A DNA stretch of 64,000 bases from JBDSZL01 sp039925145 (GCA_039925145.1 JBDSZL010000047.1:1-64000); one strand, 5' to 3'. Shown: positions 23,883 through 33,569, counted from the first letter of the stretch. Translations and numbers: made by a program. The notes: generated by a model not told the origin, from the letters alone.

Positions 23883-25919
23883 TCAGCGGATGCGCGTGCC
23901 GGGGGCCGGGGGCTGATCGAAGGCGACCAGCATCGGCTTGCCACCGTCGCCGGTCGCGGCCAGGATCATGCCGTTCGACTCAACGCCCATCAGCTTCGCG
24001 GGCTTGAGGTTCGCCACGATGGCGACCGTACGGCCGATGAGAGCCTCGGCTTCGTATGCCTCCGCAATGCCCGCCACGATGGTGCGCTTCTCGGTGCCGA
24101 GATCGACTTCGAGTTTCATCAGCTTCTTGGAACTGGGCACGCGCTCGGCGGCGAGAATCTTCGCCACGCGCAGGTCCACCTTCATGAAGTCGTCGATCGA
24201 CAGCAGCCCGTCGGCCGAAGTCGGAGGCGCTGCCCCGACAGGCGCAGCCGGCGCTGGGGGCGCGGGCACGGGTGAAGCGGGCGGCGACCATGCGGTTGCA
24301 GGCGCGGGAGCACCCGGTACGTCTTTCGGCAGTTCACTCACAGCACTCTCCTTGTCCGCACTGGCGGACTCTGATTTGGGGGCCTCGAGGCGAGGCCACA
24401 GCACATCGCCGCGCGTGATGCGACGGGATCCGGTGTCTGTGACCGCGGCATCGACGTCGAACCGGAGATCGTTGGCGCGGGTCTGGGACGCGCCCAGACG
24501 GCTCAGGATGAGCTCGGACGATCCGGGCATCACCGGGCTGAGCAGGACGGCCGCGACACGCAGGCCCTCGGCCGCGGTCCACAGCACCTGATCGAGCTCG
24601 GCGCCGCGCTCCTGCTTCGCCAGCGCCCAGGGCTCGCTCGTCGCGATGTATTCGTTCGTCGCATCGACGAGCCTGAACACCGTTTGGCACGCCGCGTCGA
24701 GCGCCAGTCGATCCATGGCCCGGCCATAGTCGTGCTTCGCTGTGGCAATCGCGCCTCCGAGCGGCTCGCCGCAGGCAGTGGCGCGCAACTCTCCGCCTCT
24801 GTAGCGCTCGGCCATCGCTGTGATGCGATTGACCAGGTTGCCGAGGTTGTTCGCGAGGTCGACGTTGTACTTCTCTTCGAACCTGGTCCAGCTGAAGTCG
24901 CCGTCCGATCCGAACACGATCTCTTTGGTCAGATACAGCCGCAACGGGTCGCACCCGAGCCGCGCCGCCGCCTCGGTGGGATCGATGATTGTCCCAGGCG
25001 TGGACTTGCTCATGCGCTGCCCGTCTTTCGTCAAGAAACCATGACCGAAGACGTGGCGCGGCAACGGCAGCTTGGCGGCCATCAGCATGGCCGGCCAGAT
25101 GACCGTGTGGAAGCGCGTGATGTCTTTGCCGATCACGTGCAGGTCTGCAGGCCACCAGCGATCGAACATGGCGGGATCGGTGCCGAGACCGACGGCCGAC
25201 GCGTAATTGATGAGGGCGTCGAACCACACGTACACCACGCTGCCCGGATCGAACGGCAAGGGAATGCCCCAGGCCTGTCCTGCCCGGCTCACCGACACAT
25301 CGTCGAGCCCGCCTTCGATTAGGCGGAGAATTTCGTTGCGGCGGATATCGGGCTGGATGAAGTCGGGATGTGCGGCGAAGTGGTCGAGCAGCGGCTGCTG
25401 ATACCGCGAGAGCCGGAAGAAGTAGTTGTCTTCCTTCAGCCACTGCGGTTCCGACTGTGGATGCAGCGGGCAGCGGCCGCCGACGAGATCCTTCTCTTGT
25501 TTGAAGGCCTCGCAGCCGACGCAGTACCAGCCTTCGTACGTGCCGCGGTAGATGTCGCCAGCGTCGTGGAGCCGCGTCGCAATTTCAGTGACCGCGGCTT
25601 TATGACGAGGCTGGGTGGTCCGAATGAAGTCGTCGAATGAGATATCGAGACTCCGCCACGCCTGGCGAAACTCGTCTTCCATTCTGTCGCAGTAGGCGGT
25701 GGGGTCGAGGCCGGCTTCGGCAGCCTGCCGAAACACGTTCTGCGAGTGCTCGTCGTTGCCCATGACGAACCGTACGTCGAACCCGCGCAGGCGCTTGTAG
25801 CGGGCGATGACATCGGCGGCAATCTTCTCGTACGCGGTGCCAAGGTGCGGCCGGCTGTTGACGTAGTCGATGGCGGTGGTGAGATAGAAGCGAGGCATGG
25901 GCGGGCGCGAAGACGTCAT
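23883..25919 (-). CDS. metG: Methionyl-tRNA synthetase with C-terminal tRNA-binding (Trbp111) domain
   Basis: 678 residues from the ATG at 25919, which overlaps the larC stop (ATGA). An internal ATG at 25898 (MPRFYLTTAIDYVN) also fits the family. The HIGH-like motif is HLGTAYEK, the zinc knuckle is CVGCEAFKQEK with CPLH, and the KMSKS equivalent is RMSKST. The anticodon-binding helical domain is followed by a Pro/Ala-rich linker and a C-terminal OB-fold tRNA-binding domain (DFMKVDLRVAKIL, LKPAKLMGVESNGMILA). All parts of a complete enzyme are present. Confidence 0.96.
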   Translation of the reverse strand: MTSSRPPMPRFYLTTAIDYVNSRPHLGTAYEKIAADVIARYKRLRGFDVRFVMGNDEHSQNVFRQAAEAGLDPTAYCDRMEDEFRQAWRSLDISFDDFIRTTQPRHKAAVTEIATRLHDAGDIYRGTYEGWYCVGCEAFKQEKDLVGGRCPLHPQSEPQWLKEDNYFFRLSRYQQPLLDHFAAHPDFIQPDIRRNEILRLIEGGLDDVSVSRAGQAWGIPLPFDPGSVVYVWFDALINYASAVGLGTDPAMFDRWWPADLHVIGKDITRFHTVIWPAMLMAAKLPLPRHVFGHGFLTKDGQRMSKSTPGTIIDPTEAAARLGCDPLRLYLTKEIVFGSDGDFSWTRFEEKYNVDLANNLGNLVNRITAMAERYRGGELRATACGEPLGGAIATAKHDYGRAMDRLALDAACQTVFRLVDATNEYIATSEPWALAKQERGAELDQVLWTAAEGLRVAAVLLSPVMPGSSELILSRLGASQTRANDLRFDVDAAVTDTGSRRITRGDVLWPRLEAPKSESASADKESAVSELPKDVPGAPAPATAWSPPASPVPAPPAPAAPVGAAPPTSADGLLSIDDFMKVDLRVAKILAAERVPSSKKLMKLEVDLGTEKRTIVAGIAEAYEAEALIGRTVAIVANLKPAKLMGVESNGMILAATGDGGKPMLVAFDQPPAPGTRIR

Positions 25920-27298
25920 TCTATCGTGGGCCGGTTCAGCCACGCGCCAAGCGCCTCGGCATGAACGTCTTTGACGGAGCGGCCGGTTCGCTCGGCGATG
26001 CGCAGGCAATCCTCGAACTCTGGCGCCGCGTTGGGCGTGAGGCCTGGCCCGGTCGCGACCTTGATGCGAACCGATCCATCTCGCGTTGCCACGTCGACGA
26101 AGCGGCGTTCGAGTGTCTCGCGCCACACGCGCGTGAACCGCACGCCAATCGTGGTTGTCTCCCGAAAGAGCACGGCGCACAGCGCGGCGCGGTCTTCTTC
26201 ACGTCCCAGCACCGTCATGAGCGTGCCAGGCCTGCCCTTTTTCATCTGCACCGCCGTGAGGAACACATCGAGTGCGCCAGCCGCGAACAGGCGCTCTGTC
26301 GCGGCGCCAAACAACTGGGGGTTCATGTCGTCGATCTCGCATTGAATCTCGACGACTGAGGTGGCCCCAGCCGCCGGCTGGTCTTCGGCCGATGCGGTGG
26401 CGACAGCGAGATCGGGGCGCGATTCGTCCGGCACCGGACGTGCCGTCCGCTCGCCAATCAGCACGCGCACGACGTTGGGTCGGTCGGGAAAGTCGCGCGA
26501 CCCGGCGCCGTAGCCCACAGCCGCGATCGTCATGGCGGGCACCGGCCCGTACTCGCGCGCGTAGTCGCTGACGAGCAGGGCGCCCGTGGGGGTGGTGAGC
26601 TCGACCTGAGGTCCCTCGCTGTAGACGGGCACGCCGAGCAGGAGCGAGACGGTGGCCGGAGCCGGCACGGGAAATCGTCCGTGGGCGATGTCTACCTGAC
26701 CGCCACCCACGTTGAGGGGCGATGCCACGATATCGTCGATGCCGTACCACTCGAGCGCGAATACGAAGCCGACGATGTCGACGATCGAGTCGAGGGCGCC
26801 GACCTCGTGCAGATGCACCTCGTCGACGGGCATGCTGTGAATGGCGGCCTCGGCTTCGGCCAGGCGCCGAAACAGGGCCTTGGCCCGCAGCTTGCCCGCG
26901 GCCGATAACGCGGAATGCCCGATGAGATGCGCGATGTCGTGCAGCGACCGGTGCGACCCGTCGGCGTGGGCATGCGCATGCGATGTGCCGTGGCTGTGCG
27001 GGTGGTCGTGCGCCTGACCGTGACCGTGTTCGTGCGTCTGGCCCTGGTCGTGTGTGTGACCGGGACCATGGTCGTGGCTGTGGGGAGTGGTGGCTGACGC
27101 TGTAGTTTCGACGACGTCGAACTTGGTGGCGGTGAGACCCGACCGCAAGACTCGTGAGGCCTGAACCTCGCAGTTCACGCCGAGGCTGCCGAGGGCGTCG
27201 CGTAACGCCTGGACGGGAAGCCCAGCGTCGATCAGCGCGCCGAGCAGCATGTCGCCCGCCGCACCTGTTCCACAGTCGAGATACATCACACGTCCCAT
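25916..27298 (-). CDS. larC: Nickel-pincer cofactor biosynthesis protein LarC
   Basis: 460 residues. The start MYLDCGTGAAGDMLLGALIDAG and the blocks EVHLHEVGALDSIVDIVG, SPLNVGGGQVDIAHGRFPVPAP, ELTTPTGALL and CEIDDMNPQLFGAATERLF match LarC/DUF111. LarC inserts nickel into the pyridinium-dithiocarboxylate cofactor using CTP. A very His-rich linker (about residues 72-120, more than 15 His in HxH/HDH patterns) replaces the usual shorter one and is a likely nickel store. The start shares one base with the radC stop (TGATG). No larB, larE or larA homologue is in the window. Confidence 0.93.
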   Translation of the reverse strand: MGRVMYLDCGTGAAGDMLLGALIDAGLPVQALRDALGSLGVNCEVQASRVLRSGLTATKFDVVETTASATTPHSHDHGPGHTHDQGQTHEHGHGQAHDHPHSHGTSHAHAHADGSHRSLHDIAHLIGHSALSAAGKLRAKALFRRLAEAEAAIHSMPVDEVHLHEVGALDSIVDIVGFVFALEWYGIDDIVASPLNVGGGQVDIAHGRFPVPAPATVSLLLGVPVYSEGPQVELTTPTGALLVSDYAREYGPVPAMTIAAVGYGAGSRDFPDRPNVVRVLIGERTARPVPDESRPDLAVATASAEDQPAAGATSVVEIQCEIDDMNPQLFGAATERLFAAGALDVFLTAVQMKKGRPGTLMTVLGREEDRAALCAVLFRETTTIGVRFTRVWRETLERRFVDVATRDGSVRIKVATGPGLTPNAAPEFEDCLRIAERTGRSVKDVHAEALGAWLNRPTIE

Positions 27299-27966
27299 CA
27301 GATCAGCCCCATCTCCTTCATTGAACAGTACTTCGTGTCGGCGAGAATCACGTGGTCGACGAGCTCGACCCCGATGATGGCACCGGCCTGCTTGAGCCGC
27401 ATCGTGAGCGTCACGTCTTCCGTGCTCGGCGTCGGATCCCCAGACGGATGATTATGGAACGCCACGAGCATCGCCGCAGCCCCGCCGAGCGCCTCGCGAA
27501 ACACCTCGCGTGGATGTGCCAGGCTGCCGTCGATCGATCCGACGGACACGATTCGCGTCGCGAGGAGCCCGCACCGGGTGTCGAGCAGCAGGATGCCGAA
27601 GCGTTCGACCGCGTGCGACCCGAACTGCGGGAGCAGATAGTGCGCCGTATCGCGCGGTGTCAGGAAGCGCGGGCGCGCTATCGCCGGCGTCACGAGCGTT
27701 CGCCGCCCAAGCTCGACCGCCGCCCGGATACGACTCGCGTGCACGGGCCCGACGCCTGCGACGCGTAACAGTTGATCGCGACGGATGCGAGTGAGGCCGT
27801 GAATGCCGTCCGCGGCCTCGAGAATGGCATTCGCGAGGTCCAAGGCGTCGCGTTGCTGGCTGCCGTGCCCCAGCACGAGCGCGAGCAGCTCGTTATCGCC
27901 CAGCGCAGAGACGCCATGACGGTCGAGCTTCTCGCGGGGACGGTCTGGCGGTGTGAGAGCGTGCAT
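27298..27966 (-). CDS. radC: RadC-family JAB/MPN domain protein
   Basis: 222 residues, family length. N-terminal helix-hairpin-helix region: PREKLDRHGVSALGDNELLALVLGHG-type start and LLRVAGVGPVHASRI. The C-terminal JAMM metal site is HNHPSGDPTPSTEDV, with the upstream FGILLLDT and GSIDGSLAHPREVFREAL. All metal ligands are present. RadC function remains debated despite the historic repair label. It heads a compact minus-strand block with larC and metG and is divergent from the lipoprotein gene at 28017. Confidence 0.94.
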   Translation of the reverse strand: MHALTPPDRPREKLDRHGVSALGDNELLALVLGHGSQQRDALDLANAILEAADGIHGLTRIRRDQLLRVAGVGPVHASRIRAAVELGRRTLVTPAIARPRFLTPRDTAHYLLPQFGSHAVERFGILLLDTRCGLLATRIVSVGSIDGSLAHPREVFREALGGAAAMLVAFHNHPSGDPTPSTEDVTLTMRLKQAGAIIGVELVDHVILADTKYCSMKEMGLI

Positions 27967-28001
27967 CTGGGATCGCGTGTCTCTGCCCGAAAAGGGTGCG
28001 T

Positions 28002-28007
28002 TATACT
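28002..28007 (+). promoter_or_regulatory. Possible -10 element upstream of the DUF4398-like lipoprotein
   Basis: TATACT lies 9 bp before the ATG at 28017. No clear -35 box is present at the right distance. If used, the message would start within a few bases of the ATG, which argues against the in-frame GTG at 27996. Confidence 0.4.
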
Positions 28008-28016
28008 GCCACCTGC

Positions 28017-28571
28017 ATGTGTCGTCGCCTCGCGCTCGCCGCCGTCCTGGCCGCGACAGTTGCCTGCTCCGCTCCAGACAAGGAACTCCACCAAGCCGAA
28101 GGCGCCATTGCAGCCGCCCGCGCCGCCGATGCCGCGGTGTATGCGCCAGAAGAACTGAAGGCCGCCGAGTCGGCCCTCCAGAAGTACGACGGGTCGGTCG
28201 CGCAGCGCGACTACCGACTGGCGCTGCGACTGGCGCTCGAAGCGCGCGACACGGCCTACGAGGCCGCCCGGCGCGCGGCAGATGAGCGAGCCATTGCGCG
28301 GGGCCAGGCCGAGCGCCTGATGTCGGACCTCACGTCGCTCATCGACCAGGCGGCGGAGCGGCAGACTGGTCCAGGTGCCATCAAATCCCCCGCCACCCTC
28401 ACGCGGCTGCGTGCCGCGAGCAGTTCAGCCACGACCCATCTGCAAGAAGCGCGCACACTGCTGCAGCAGCAGAACTTTCGCGCCGTCACCGCGGACCTTC
28501 AGCCGATCATCGACAGTCTCCGCGCTGAACTCGTCGACGCCGCCCCAGCCCCCGCCCGCCGCGAGCGATAG
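28017..28571 (+). CDS. Helical lipoprotein, DUF4398-like
   Basis: 184 residues from the ATG at 28017. A signal segment (RRLALAAVLAATVAC) ends at a possible lipidated cysteine. It is followed by an alanine-rich, charged helical region with the pattern AEGAIAAARAADAAVYAPEELKAAESAL, typical of DUF4398 and related OmpA-associated lipoproteins. A second long helix follows (about 120-175). No enzymatic motif is seen. It is alone on the plus strand between radC and the DASS transporter gene, so context gives no function. Confidence 0.75.
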   Translation: MCRRLALAAVLAATVACSAPDKELHQAEGAIAAARAADAAVYAPEELKAAESALQKYDGSVAQRDYRLALRLALEARDTAYEAARRAADERAIARGQAERLMSDLTSLIDQAAERQTGPGAIKSPATLTRLRAASSSATTHLQEARTLLQQQNFRAVTADLQPIIDSLRAELVDAAPAPARRER

Positions 28572-28634
28572 CCTCACCGTCGCCTTCGACTGCCCTCGTG
28601 CAGTTGTTGCGATCTGCGGCCCGCCAGATGTGAA

Positions 28635-30167
28635 TTACCGCAGCCAGGATCCGAACGTGATCACGACGACCACGATGATGACGTAGCCCACGAGATCGAG
28701 GACGATGCCGTGGCGCATCATCGCGCCAATCGGGACGTGCCCGCTGCTGTAGACGATGGCGTTGGGCGGCGTGGAGATGGGCATCATGAAGCCCATGCTG
28801 GCGCCGAGCGTCGCCCCAAGCCCTGGCTCGAGGGGCGAGACCCCGGCCGCTTTCGCGACGGCGATGGCGAGCGGCACGATGATGTTCGCGGCAGCCGTGT
28901 TCGACGTGGCCTCGGACATCACAATCGCGACGGCCGTGAAGATCAGCGTCAGCCCGACGGCGCCAGCGGCCGGAAACTCGGCCGCTACCCAGTGCCCGAA
29001 TCCTGTGGACAGGCCCGTCGACTCGGCAAGCTGGCCAATGGCGAGCCCGCCGCCAAACAGCAGCACGATCCCCCAGTCAATCGAGGCGGCCTCTTCCCAG
29101 GTCAGGGTAAAACGGCGGCTGTTCCAGTGGACGGGCAGCACGAAGAGCAGCAGCGCCCCCACCATGGCGGCCACCGACTCGGGCAGCAGCGCGGTGAGAT
29201 GCTGCACGGTTGGATTGGTCGCGCCGAACACCGCCTGGCACGTCCCGGGCACAATCCACAAGGCCGTCGTCAACCCGAACGCGATGACCACATTGCGCTC
29301 GCCAGCCGACATGGGACCCAGGCGCGCGAGCTCCGCCCTGACAGAAGCCACCGCCTCGGCACTGAGCTGGATGTGCCGGGCGCGCGGGTAGAGCAACACG
29401 GCGATCAGTACCGCCATCGTGATTGCGACGATCGGCACGCCGAGCATCATCCAGGAGACAAATGACACGTTGATGCCAGCGAGATCGCGGAGTAGTCCGA
29501 TGCCGATGAGGTTGGGCGGGGTGCCGACGGGCGTGCCGATGCCGCCAATCGATGCCGCGAAGGCCGTCATCAGCATCATCGCGAGCGCGTATTGCTGGAA
29601 GGCCCTGTCGTACTTGCGTTCGCGACCGAGCTCTGCGAGAAGCGCCATGCCGAGCGGGAACAGCATGGCGGTGGTCGCCGTGTTACTCATCCACATCGAG
29701 ACGACACACGCGACGAGCGCGTACACGATGCCGAGCCGCAGGCCGCTGTGCCCCACCCACCGTGACGCGAGTGCCGTGAACGCGAGCCGGCGTTCGAGTC
29801 CATGCACGAACATGGCCTCGGCCAGAATGAAGCTGCCGATGAAGAGGAAGATGATGGGATCGGCAAACGGCGCGAATGCGACCCGTGCGCTGGTGATTCC
29901 GAACAGCACCGCCATGACTGGGCCCATGAGCGCGGTGACCGCGAGCGGCAGGGCCTCGGTCATCCAGAACACGATCATGAGGACGATGATGGCCGCCAGC
30001 TTGTGCGCGGGTGGCGACACGTTCATGGGCAGGAGAAACACGAGCGCAAAGGCGAGAGGCCCGACGATGAGACCGGTCGTGCGACGGCGGCGGTTGAATT
30101 GCTCCTCGGCGGGCGAGAAGGCCTCGACGGCCTCGGTAACCTGATGTCCGCGTCGGGCGTGGCGCAT
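28635..30167 (-). CDS. DASS/SLC13-family anion (dicarboxylate) transporter
   Basis: 510 residues with about 11-12 membrane helices. The two internally repeated substrate/sodium motifs SNTATTAML (first half) and SNTAAANIIVP (second half) are present, as are the family blocks FLFIGSFILAEAM, GTPPNLIGIGL and TPPNAIVYSSG near the end. Members import di- or tricarboxylates or sulfate with sodium, or act as exchangers. The substrate cannot be fixed. A charged N-terminal tail of about 30 residues precedes the first helix. It ends 63 bp from the lipoprotein stop, convergent. Confidence 0.92.
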   Translation of the reverse strand: MRHARRGHQVTEAVEAFSPAEEQFNRRRRTTGLIVGPLAFALVFLLPMNVSPPAHKLAAIIVLMIVFWMTEALPLAVTALMGPVMAVLFGITSARVAFAPFADPIIFLFIGSFILAEAMFVHGLERRLAFTALASRWVGHSGLRLGIVYALVACVVSMWMSNTATTAMLFPLGMALLAELGRERKYDRAFQQYALAMMLMTAFAASIGGIGTPVGTPPNLIGIGLLRDLAGINVSFVSWMMLGVPIVAITMAVLIAVLLYPRARHIQLSAEAVASVRAELARLGPMSAGERNVVIAFGLTTALWIVPGTCQAVFGATNPTVQHLTALLPESVAAMVGALLLFVLPVHWNSRRFTLTWEEAASIDWGIVLLFGGGLAIGQLAESTGLSTGFGHWVAAEFPAAGAVGLTLIFTAVAIVMSEATSNTAAANIIVPLAIAVAKAAGVSPLEPGLGATLGASMGFMMPISTPPNAIVYSSGHVPIGAMMRHGIVLDLVGYVIIVVVVITFGSWLR

Positions 30168-30176
30168 GGGAATGGC

Positions 30177-30986
30177 TTAAAAAGCGCCCCACCACTCTGC
30201 GACGCCCACAATTTCGGCCCAGCCCGTGAGCCAGATGGTGTCGCTCGTCCACTCGACACTCTGCGTGCCCCCGGGCGACACGACTGAAACCGCGCGGCTG
30301 GCGCCGCCTTTGAACGCCGCGGCGACGGCGGCGGCACAGGCACCGGTGCCGGAGGCTTCGGTGGGCCCCACGCCCCGTTCCCAGATCAGAATGCGCACGA
30401 GGTCAGGAGCCTCGACGGTTGCCAGTTCGACGTTCGTGCCGTCAGGAAAAAAGGGATGCACGCTCAGCACGGATGCCAGTGTGTGCAGACGCTCTTCGTT
30501 CACGGCCCCGAGCACGACACACTGCGGATTGCCGACCCGCAGTACCACGGCCTCGATCGCGTGGCCGCTGACATCCAGCGACTCGACCCGGAGGTCGGTC
30601 GGAGGTCCCATCTCGGCGCGGAAGGTGTAACGCGCGGCGTCCGCGCCCAGCAACTCCAGGCGCTTCGGCCCGGCCACTGTGCCGATGGTGAGACTGTCGC
30701 CGGCTGCGAGCGCGCGCGTGTGCGCCAACCATGCGGCGGCGCACCGGACGCCATTGCCAGAGACTTCGGCCTCGCCCCCGTCGGCGTTGAAGAGCCGCGT
30801 GTCCGCTCCGGCCTCGGTCTCGTGCAGAAACATGAGGCCGTCGGCACCGAGGCCACGGTGTCGGTCGCAGACGTGTCGCGCGAGGTCGGCGTGTCCCCCC
30901 ATTGCGCCGGCGAGCGCCGGCGTCAGCAGGAAATCATTGCCGAGGGCGTGGGCTTTCACGAGTGGCAGCGGGTCGGTGTGGCTCAT
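30177..30986 (-). CDS. dapF: Diaminopimelate epimerase
   Basis: 269 residues from the ATG at 30986; extensions overlap the upstream methyltransferase. The start LVKAHALGNDFLLT fits the family. The two catalytic cysteines are in SGNGVRCAAAW and EASGTGACAAAV, and the substrate blocks GLGADGLMFL and GNPQCVV are present. It converts LL- to meso-diaminopimelate for lysine and peptidoglycan synthesis. It is preceded by a methyltransferase 7 bp away and followed after 9 bp by the transporter gene, so the three may be cotranscribed. Confidence 0.95.
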   Translation of the reverse strand: MSHTDPLPLVKAHALGNDFLLTPALAGAMGGHADLARHVCDRHRGLGADGLMFLHETEAGADTRLFNADGGEAEVSGNGVRCAAAWLAHTRALAAGDSLTIGTVAGPKRLELLGADAARYTFRAEMGPPTDLRVESLDVSGHAIEAVVLRVGNPQCVVLGAVNEERLHTLASVLSVHPFFPDGTNVELATVEAPDLVRILIWERGVGPTEASGTGACAAAVAAAFKGGASRAVSVVSPGGTQSVEWTSDTIWLTGWAEIVGVAEWWGAF

Positions 30987-30993
30987 GACGCGA

Positions 30994-31758
30994 TCACTTC
31001 GAGCAGACGGCGAGCAGATGCCAGCCGAATCGACGTACCCAGGCGCGCGGCAGCGCATTGAAGACGCCGACGAACCCGGCGTTGAAAAGCGTCCCCTTCC
31101 ACCCCTTGTGCAAGCGACTCTTCACGGGGAACCGCTCCGGGATGATCTCGACGCGCGAGAAGCCGCGTACGAGTGTCTGAAATTCTCCGATCGAGTACCG
31201 ACGAAGCACTGGCGCGTCTTCGTGCTCGAGCGGCACCTTCATCACCTTCGACAGCAAGTGGAGCCACGAAATGCGGTTGTACACCTGGAAGACCGCGGTA
31301 CCGCCGGGGCGAAGCACGCGCAAGCACTCCTCGACAACGCGGCGATCGTTGGCGGCGTACTGGACGACGCCGTGCGCATAGACGAGATCGAACGAGTCGT
31401 CGAGGAACGGCAGCGTTTCGCCGTCGGCCACGGCGAGGCTTGCGGATAGTCCCGCTTGCATGACGTTCTGGCTGGTGAGCGCCACGGCCTGCGTGGAGAG
31501 GTCAATCCCCACGGTGCGGCCCCCCCCGCGCGCGAACCGGACGACTTCGACGCCAGCCCCGCAGCCGACATCGAGCACCGCCCTGCCCTTCCAGGCGTTG
31601 AAGTCGACGAGACGCAACAGGTGGTGCAGCTTCTCGAAATGGTACTGGTCCAGATCGGCAAAGAACGCTGGTGAACCGGGACGATGGCGGCTGATCTCGA
31701 GGTCGTGGATATGGGCGTCCCAATATCGACGGACGCTCGCGCTCGAGGGACTCTGCAT
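30994..31758 (-). CDS. Class I SAM-dependent methyltransferase
   Basis: 254 residues. Motif I is AVLDVGCGAGVEVVRFA, the acidic end of strand 2 is VGIDLS, and motif II/III are LPFLDDSFDLVYAHGVVQY and ECLRVLRPGGTAVFQVYN. The C-terminal part holds basic and hydrophobic stretches (VFNALPRAWVRRFGWHLLAV) like those of methyltransferases acting on membrane or lipid-linked substrates. Substrate unknown. It directly precedes dapF. Confidence 0.85.
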   Translation of the reverse strand: MQSPSSASVRRYWDAHIHDLEISRHRPGSPAFFADLDQYHFEKLHHLLRLVDFNAWKGRAVLDVGCGAGVEVVRFARGGGRTVGIDLSTQAVALTSQNVMQAGLSASLAVADGETLPFLDDSFDLVYAHGVVQYAANDRRVVEECLRVLRPGGTAVFQVYNRISWLHLLSKVMKVPLEHEDAPVLRRYSIGEFQTLVRGFSRVEIIPERFPVKSRLHKGWKGTLFNAGFVGVFNALPRAWVRRFGWHLLAVCSK

Positions 31759-31895
31759 CGCGCCAGATCATATACGCAGAGCCGTGGCGCCCCGTCCTCG
31801 CCGCGTGCTGAGAATGCCGGCCCGCGTGCCGTTCCCGGTGCGAGCGTCCCGCGCGGCTGTCCGAGTCGGCCTCACCTGTGGCACGATGCGAGCCG

Positions 31896-33524
31896 ATGTC
31901 ACGCGACCTCAGCCGCCTCGTCGGCGTCCGACACGACCTGCTCGTCATCGGAGGTGGCATCCACGGATTGTTTGCCGCGTACGACGCCGCGCAACGTGGG
32001 CTGTCGGTGGCGCTCGTCGAGCGTGCCGACTTCGGCAGCGGCTTGTCCTTCAATCACCAGCGGACGCTTCATGGCGGGTTGCGCGCGCTGGGGACTGGAC
32101 ATGTGCAGAAGGCCAGACGGCAGATTGCCGAGCGCCGGGCGTGGGCGCTCATGGCGCCGCATCTCATCCGGCCACTGCCGTTCATGGTGGGCACCTACGC
32201 GGGTGTGGCCCAATCGCGATGGCTGATAGCCGCCGGTTTCAAGGCGTATGACCTGATTGGGCGGCGACGAAATGCCGGGCTTCCGGCAGAGCTCGTTCTT
32301 CCGCTCACGAGAATGGTGTCGAAGACCGAGGCCATCCGTCTTTTCGCCGGCACGTCCGCACGGGGACTGACAGGCGCCGGCGTCTGGCACGACTACCAGA
32401 CGATTCACCCGGATCGCACCACCTGGAGCGTGGCGCTGGCAGCAGGTGCCGCGGGTGCGGTGCTGTGCAACTACACCGAGGCTATCGCGCCACTGCTCGA
32501 GGGGAACCGCGTGGCGGGCGCGCGGGTACGTGACGCACTCACCGGCCAGACATCAGACGTCCTGGCCCGGGCCACGCTCATCTGTGCCGGCAGCGCGCTC
32601 GGCGACGTGATGGCCAACTTCGGCGCGACCGGTGCGCCGCCCCTGGTGCGGGCGATGAACCTTCTCATCGACCGGCCTGGCGGCGAGTTGGCCGTGGCCG
32701 TTCGCGGCAGGGCCGGCCGGATGCTCACGGCGGTGCCGTGGCGTGGGTTCGTGCTGGTGGGTACGCATCAGTCGCGCGATCTCGTTGACGCCTCTGATCC
32801 GGCGCCAGGCCCGGTGCAGGTCGCGGAAGCCATCTCGGAAGTCAATCAGGCCTTCCCGTCGTTTGCCGTTCGTGCTGACGATATCCGTCTGGTGCATCAC
32901 GGCCTCACGCCCGCGGTGCGTCGAGCAGGCGTCGCAGATCTGATGCCCGAGTCCCACGTGACCCGCCACAATGGAGCGGGACGACCTGGCCTGCTGTCGA
33001 TTGTCGGCGTGAAGTTCACGACGGCCCGACATACAGCCGAGGCAGCCGTCGACGCGGTCTACGGCGAGCTCGGACTCACCCCGCGGCCGCCGAGCCGGAC
33101 CGGTCAGGTCGCGCTGCCCTATGCCATCGCACCCGCCACTGCGGTGACGATCGCGGCGCAGCTCGCGGACAGACATCCGGCCTTGGATCCCGCGGACGCC
33201 GTCCATCTGGTCGACTGGTACGGGTCCGAGGCGCCGGCCGTCGCCCTCGTCGCCAGCGAGCGGGGGCTGTTGAACCGGTTGTCCTCGAGCTCGCCCGTGA
33301 TGGCCGGAGAAATTGTGTACGCCGTCACCCACGGCCAGGCGTTGCGACTCTCGGACGCCGTGCTTCGACGCACGTTGCTGGGTTCGACAGGTCACCCGGG
33401 GCGAGAGGCCCTGACGCGGGCGGCCGACCTGATGGGATCGCTGCTGGGCTGGTCAGCTCAGCAGCAGCTGGAGGAGACAGCGGCCGTTGAACGGCGCTAC
33501 CCCCTCACACGCGCCGTCCAGTGA
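31896..33524 (+). CDS. FAD-dependent glycerol-3-phosphate dehydrogenase-like oxidoreductase (GlpD family)
   Basis: 542 residues from the ATG at 31896; an in-frame GTG at 31878 is less likely. The FAD-binding motif is DLLVIGGGIHGLFAAYDAAQ, followed by ALVERADFGSGLS and HGGLRAL, typical of GlpD. PWRGFVLVGTHQSRD matches the GlpD substrate region. The C-terminal helical domain (DAVHLVDWYGSEAPAV, GEIVYAVTHGQALRLSDAVLRRT) is complete. It would oxidise sn-glycerol-3-phosphate to dihydroxyacetone phosphate and feed the quinone pool. SFNHQRTLHGG replaces the usual SSRSTKLIHGG, so a different polyol phosphate is possible. No glpK or glpF nearby. Confidence 0.82.
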   Translation: MSRDLSRLVGVRHDLLVIGGGIHGLFAAYDAAQRGLSVALVERADFGSGLSFNHQRTLHGGLRALGTGHVQKARRQIAERRAWALMAPHLIRPLPFMVGTYAGVAQSRWLIAAGFKAYDLIGRRRNAGLPAELVLPLTRMVSKTEAIRLFAGTSARGLTGAGVWHDYQTIHPDRTTWSVALAAGAAGAVLCNYTEAIAPLLEGNRVAGARVRDALTGQTSDVLARATLICAGSALGDVMANFGATGAPPLVRAMNLLIDRPGGELAVAVRGRAGRMLTAVPWRGFVLVGTHQSRDLVDASDPAPGPVQVAEAISEVNQAFPSFAVRADDIRLVHHGLTPAVRRAGVADLMPESHVTRHNGAGRPGLLSIVGVKFTTARHTAEAAVDAVYGELGLTPRPPSRTGQVALPYAIAPATAVTIAAQLADRHPALDPADAVHLVDWYGSEAPAVALVASERGLLNRLSSSSPVMAGEIVYAVTHGQALRLSDAVLRRTLLGSTGHPGREALTRAADLMGSLLGWSAQQQLEETAAVERRYPLTRAVQ

Positions 33525-33569
33525 GGCCAAGGGCTCCGCCGGATATTCGAGCCTGTTCGTGAACGTCTG

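Noticed and set aside
23040..24275. 411-codon plus-strand frame opposite tatD and metG
   Set aside because: It spans two conserved genes and their spacer; an antisense artefact of codon bias.
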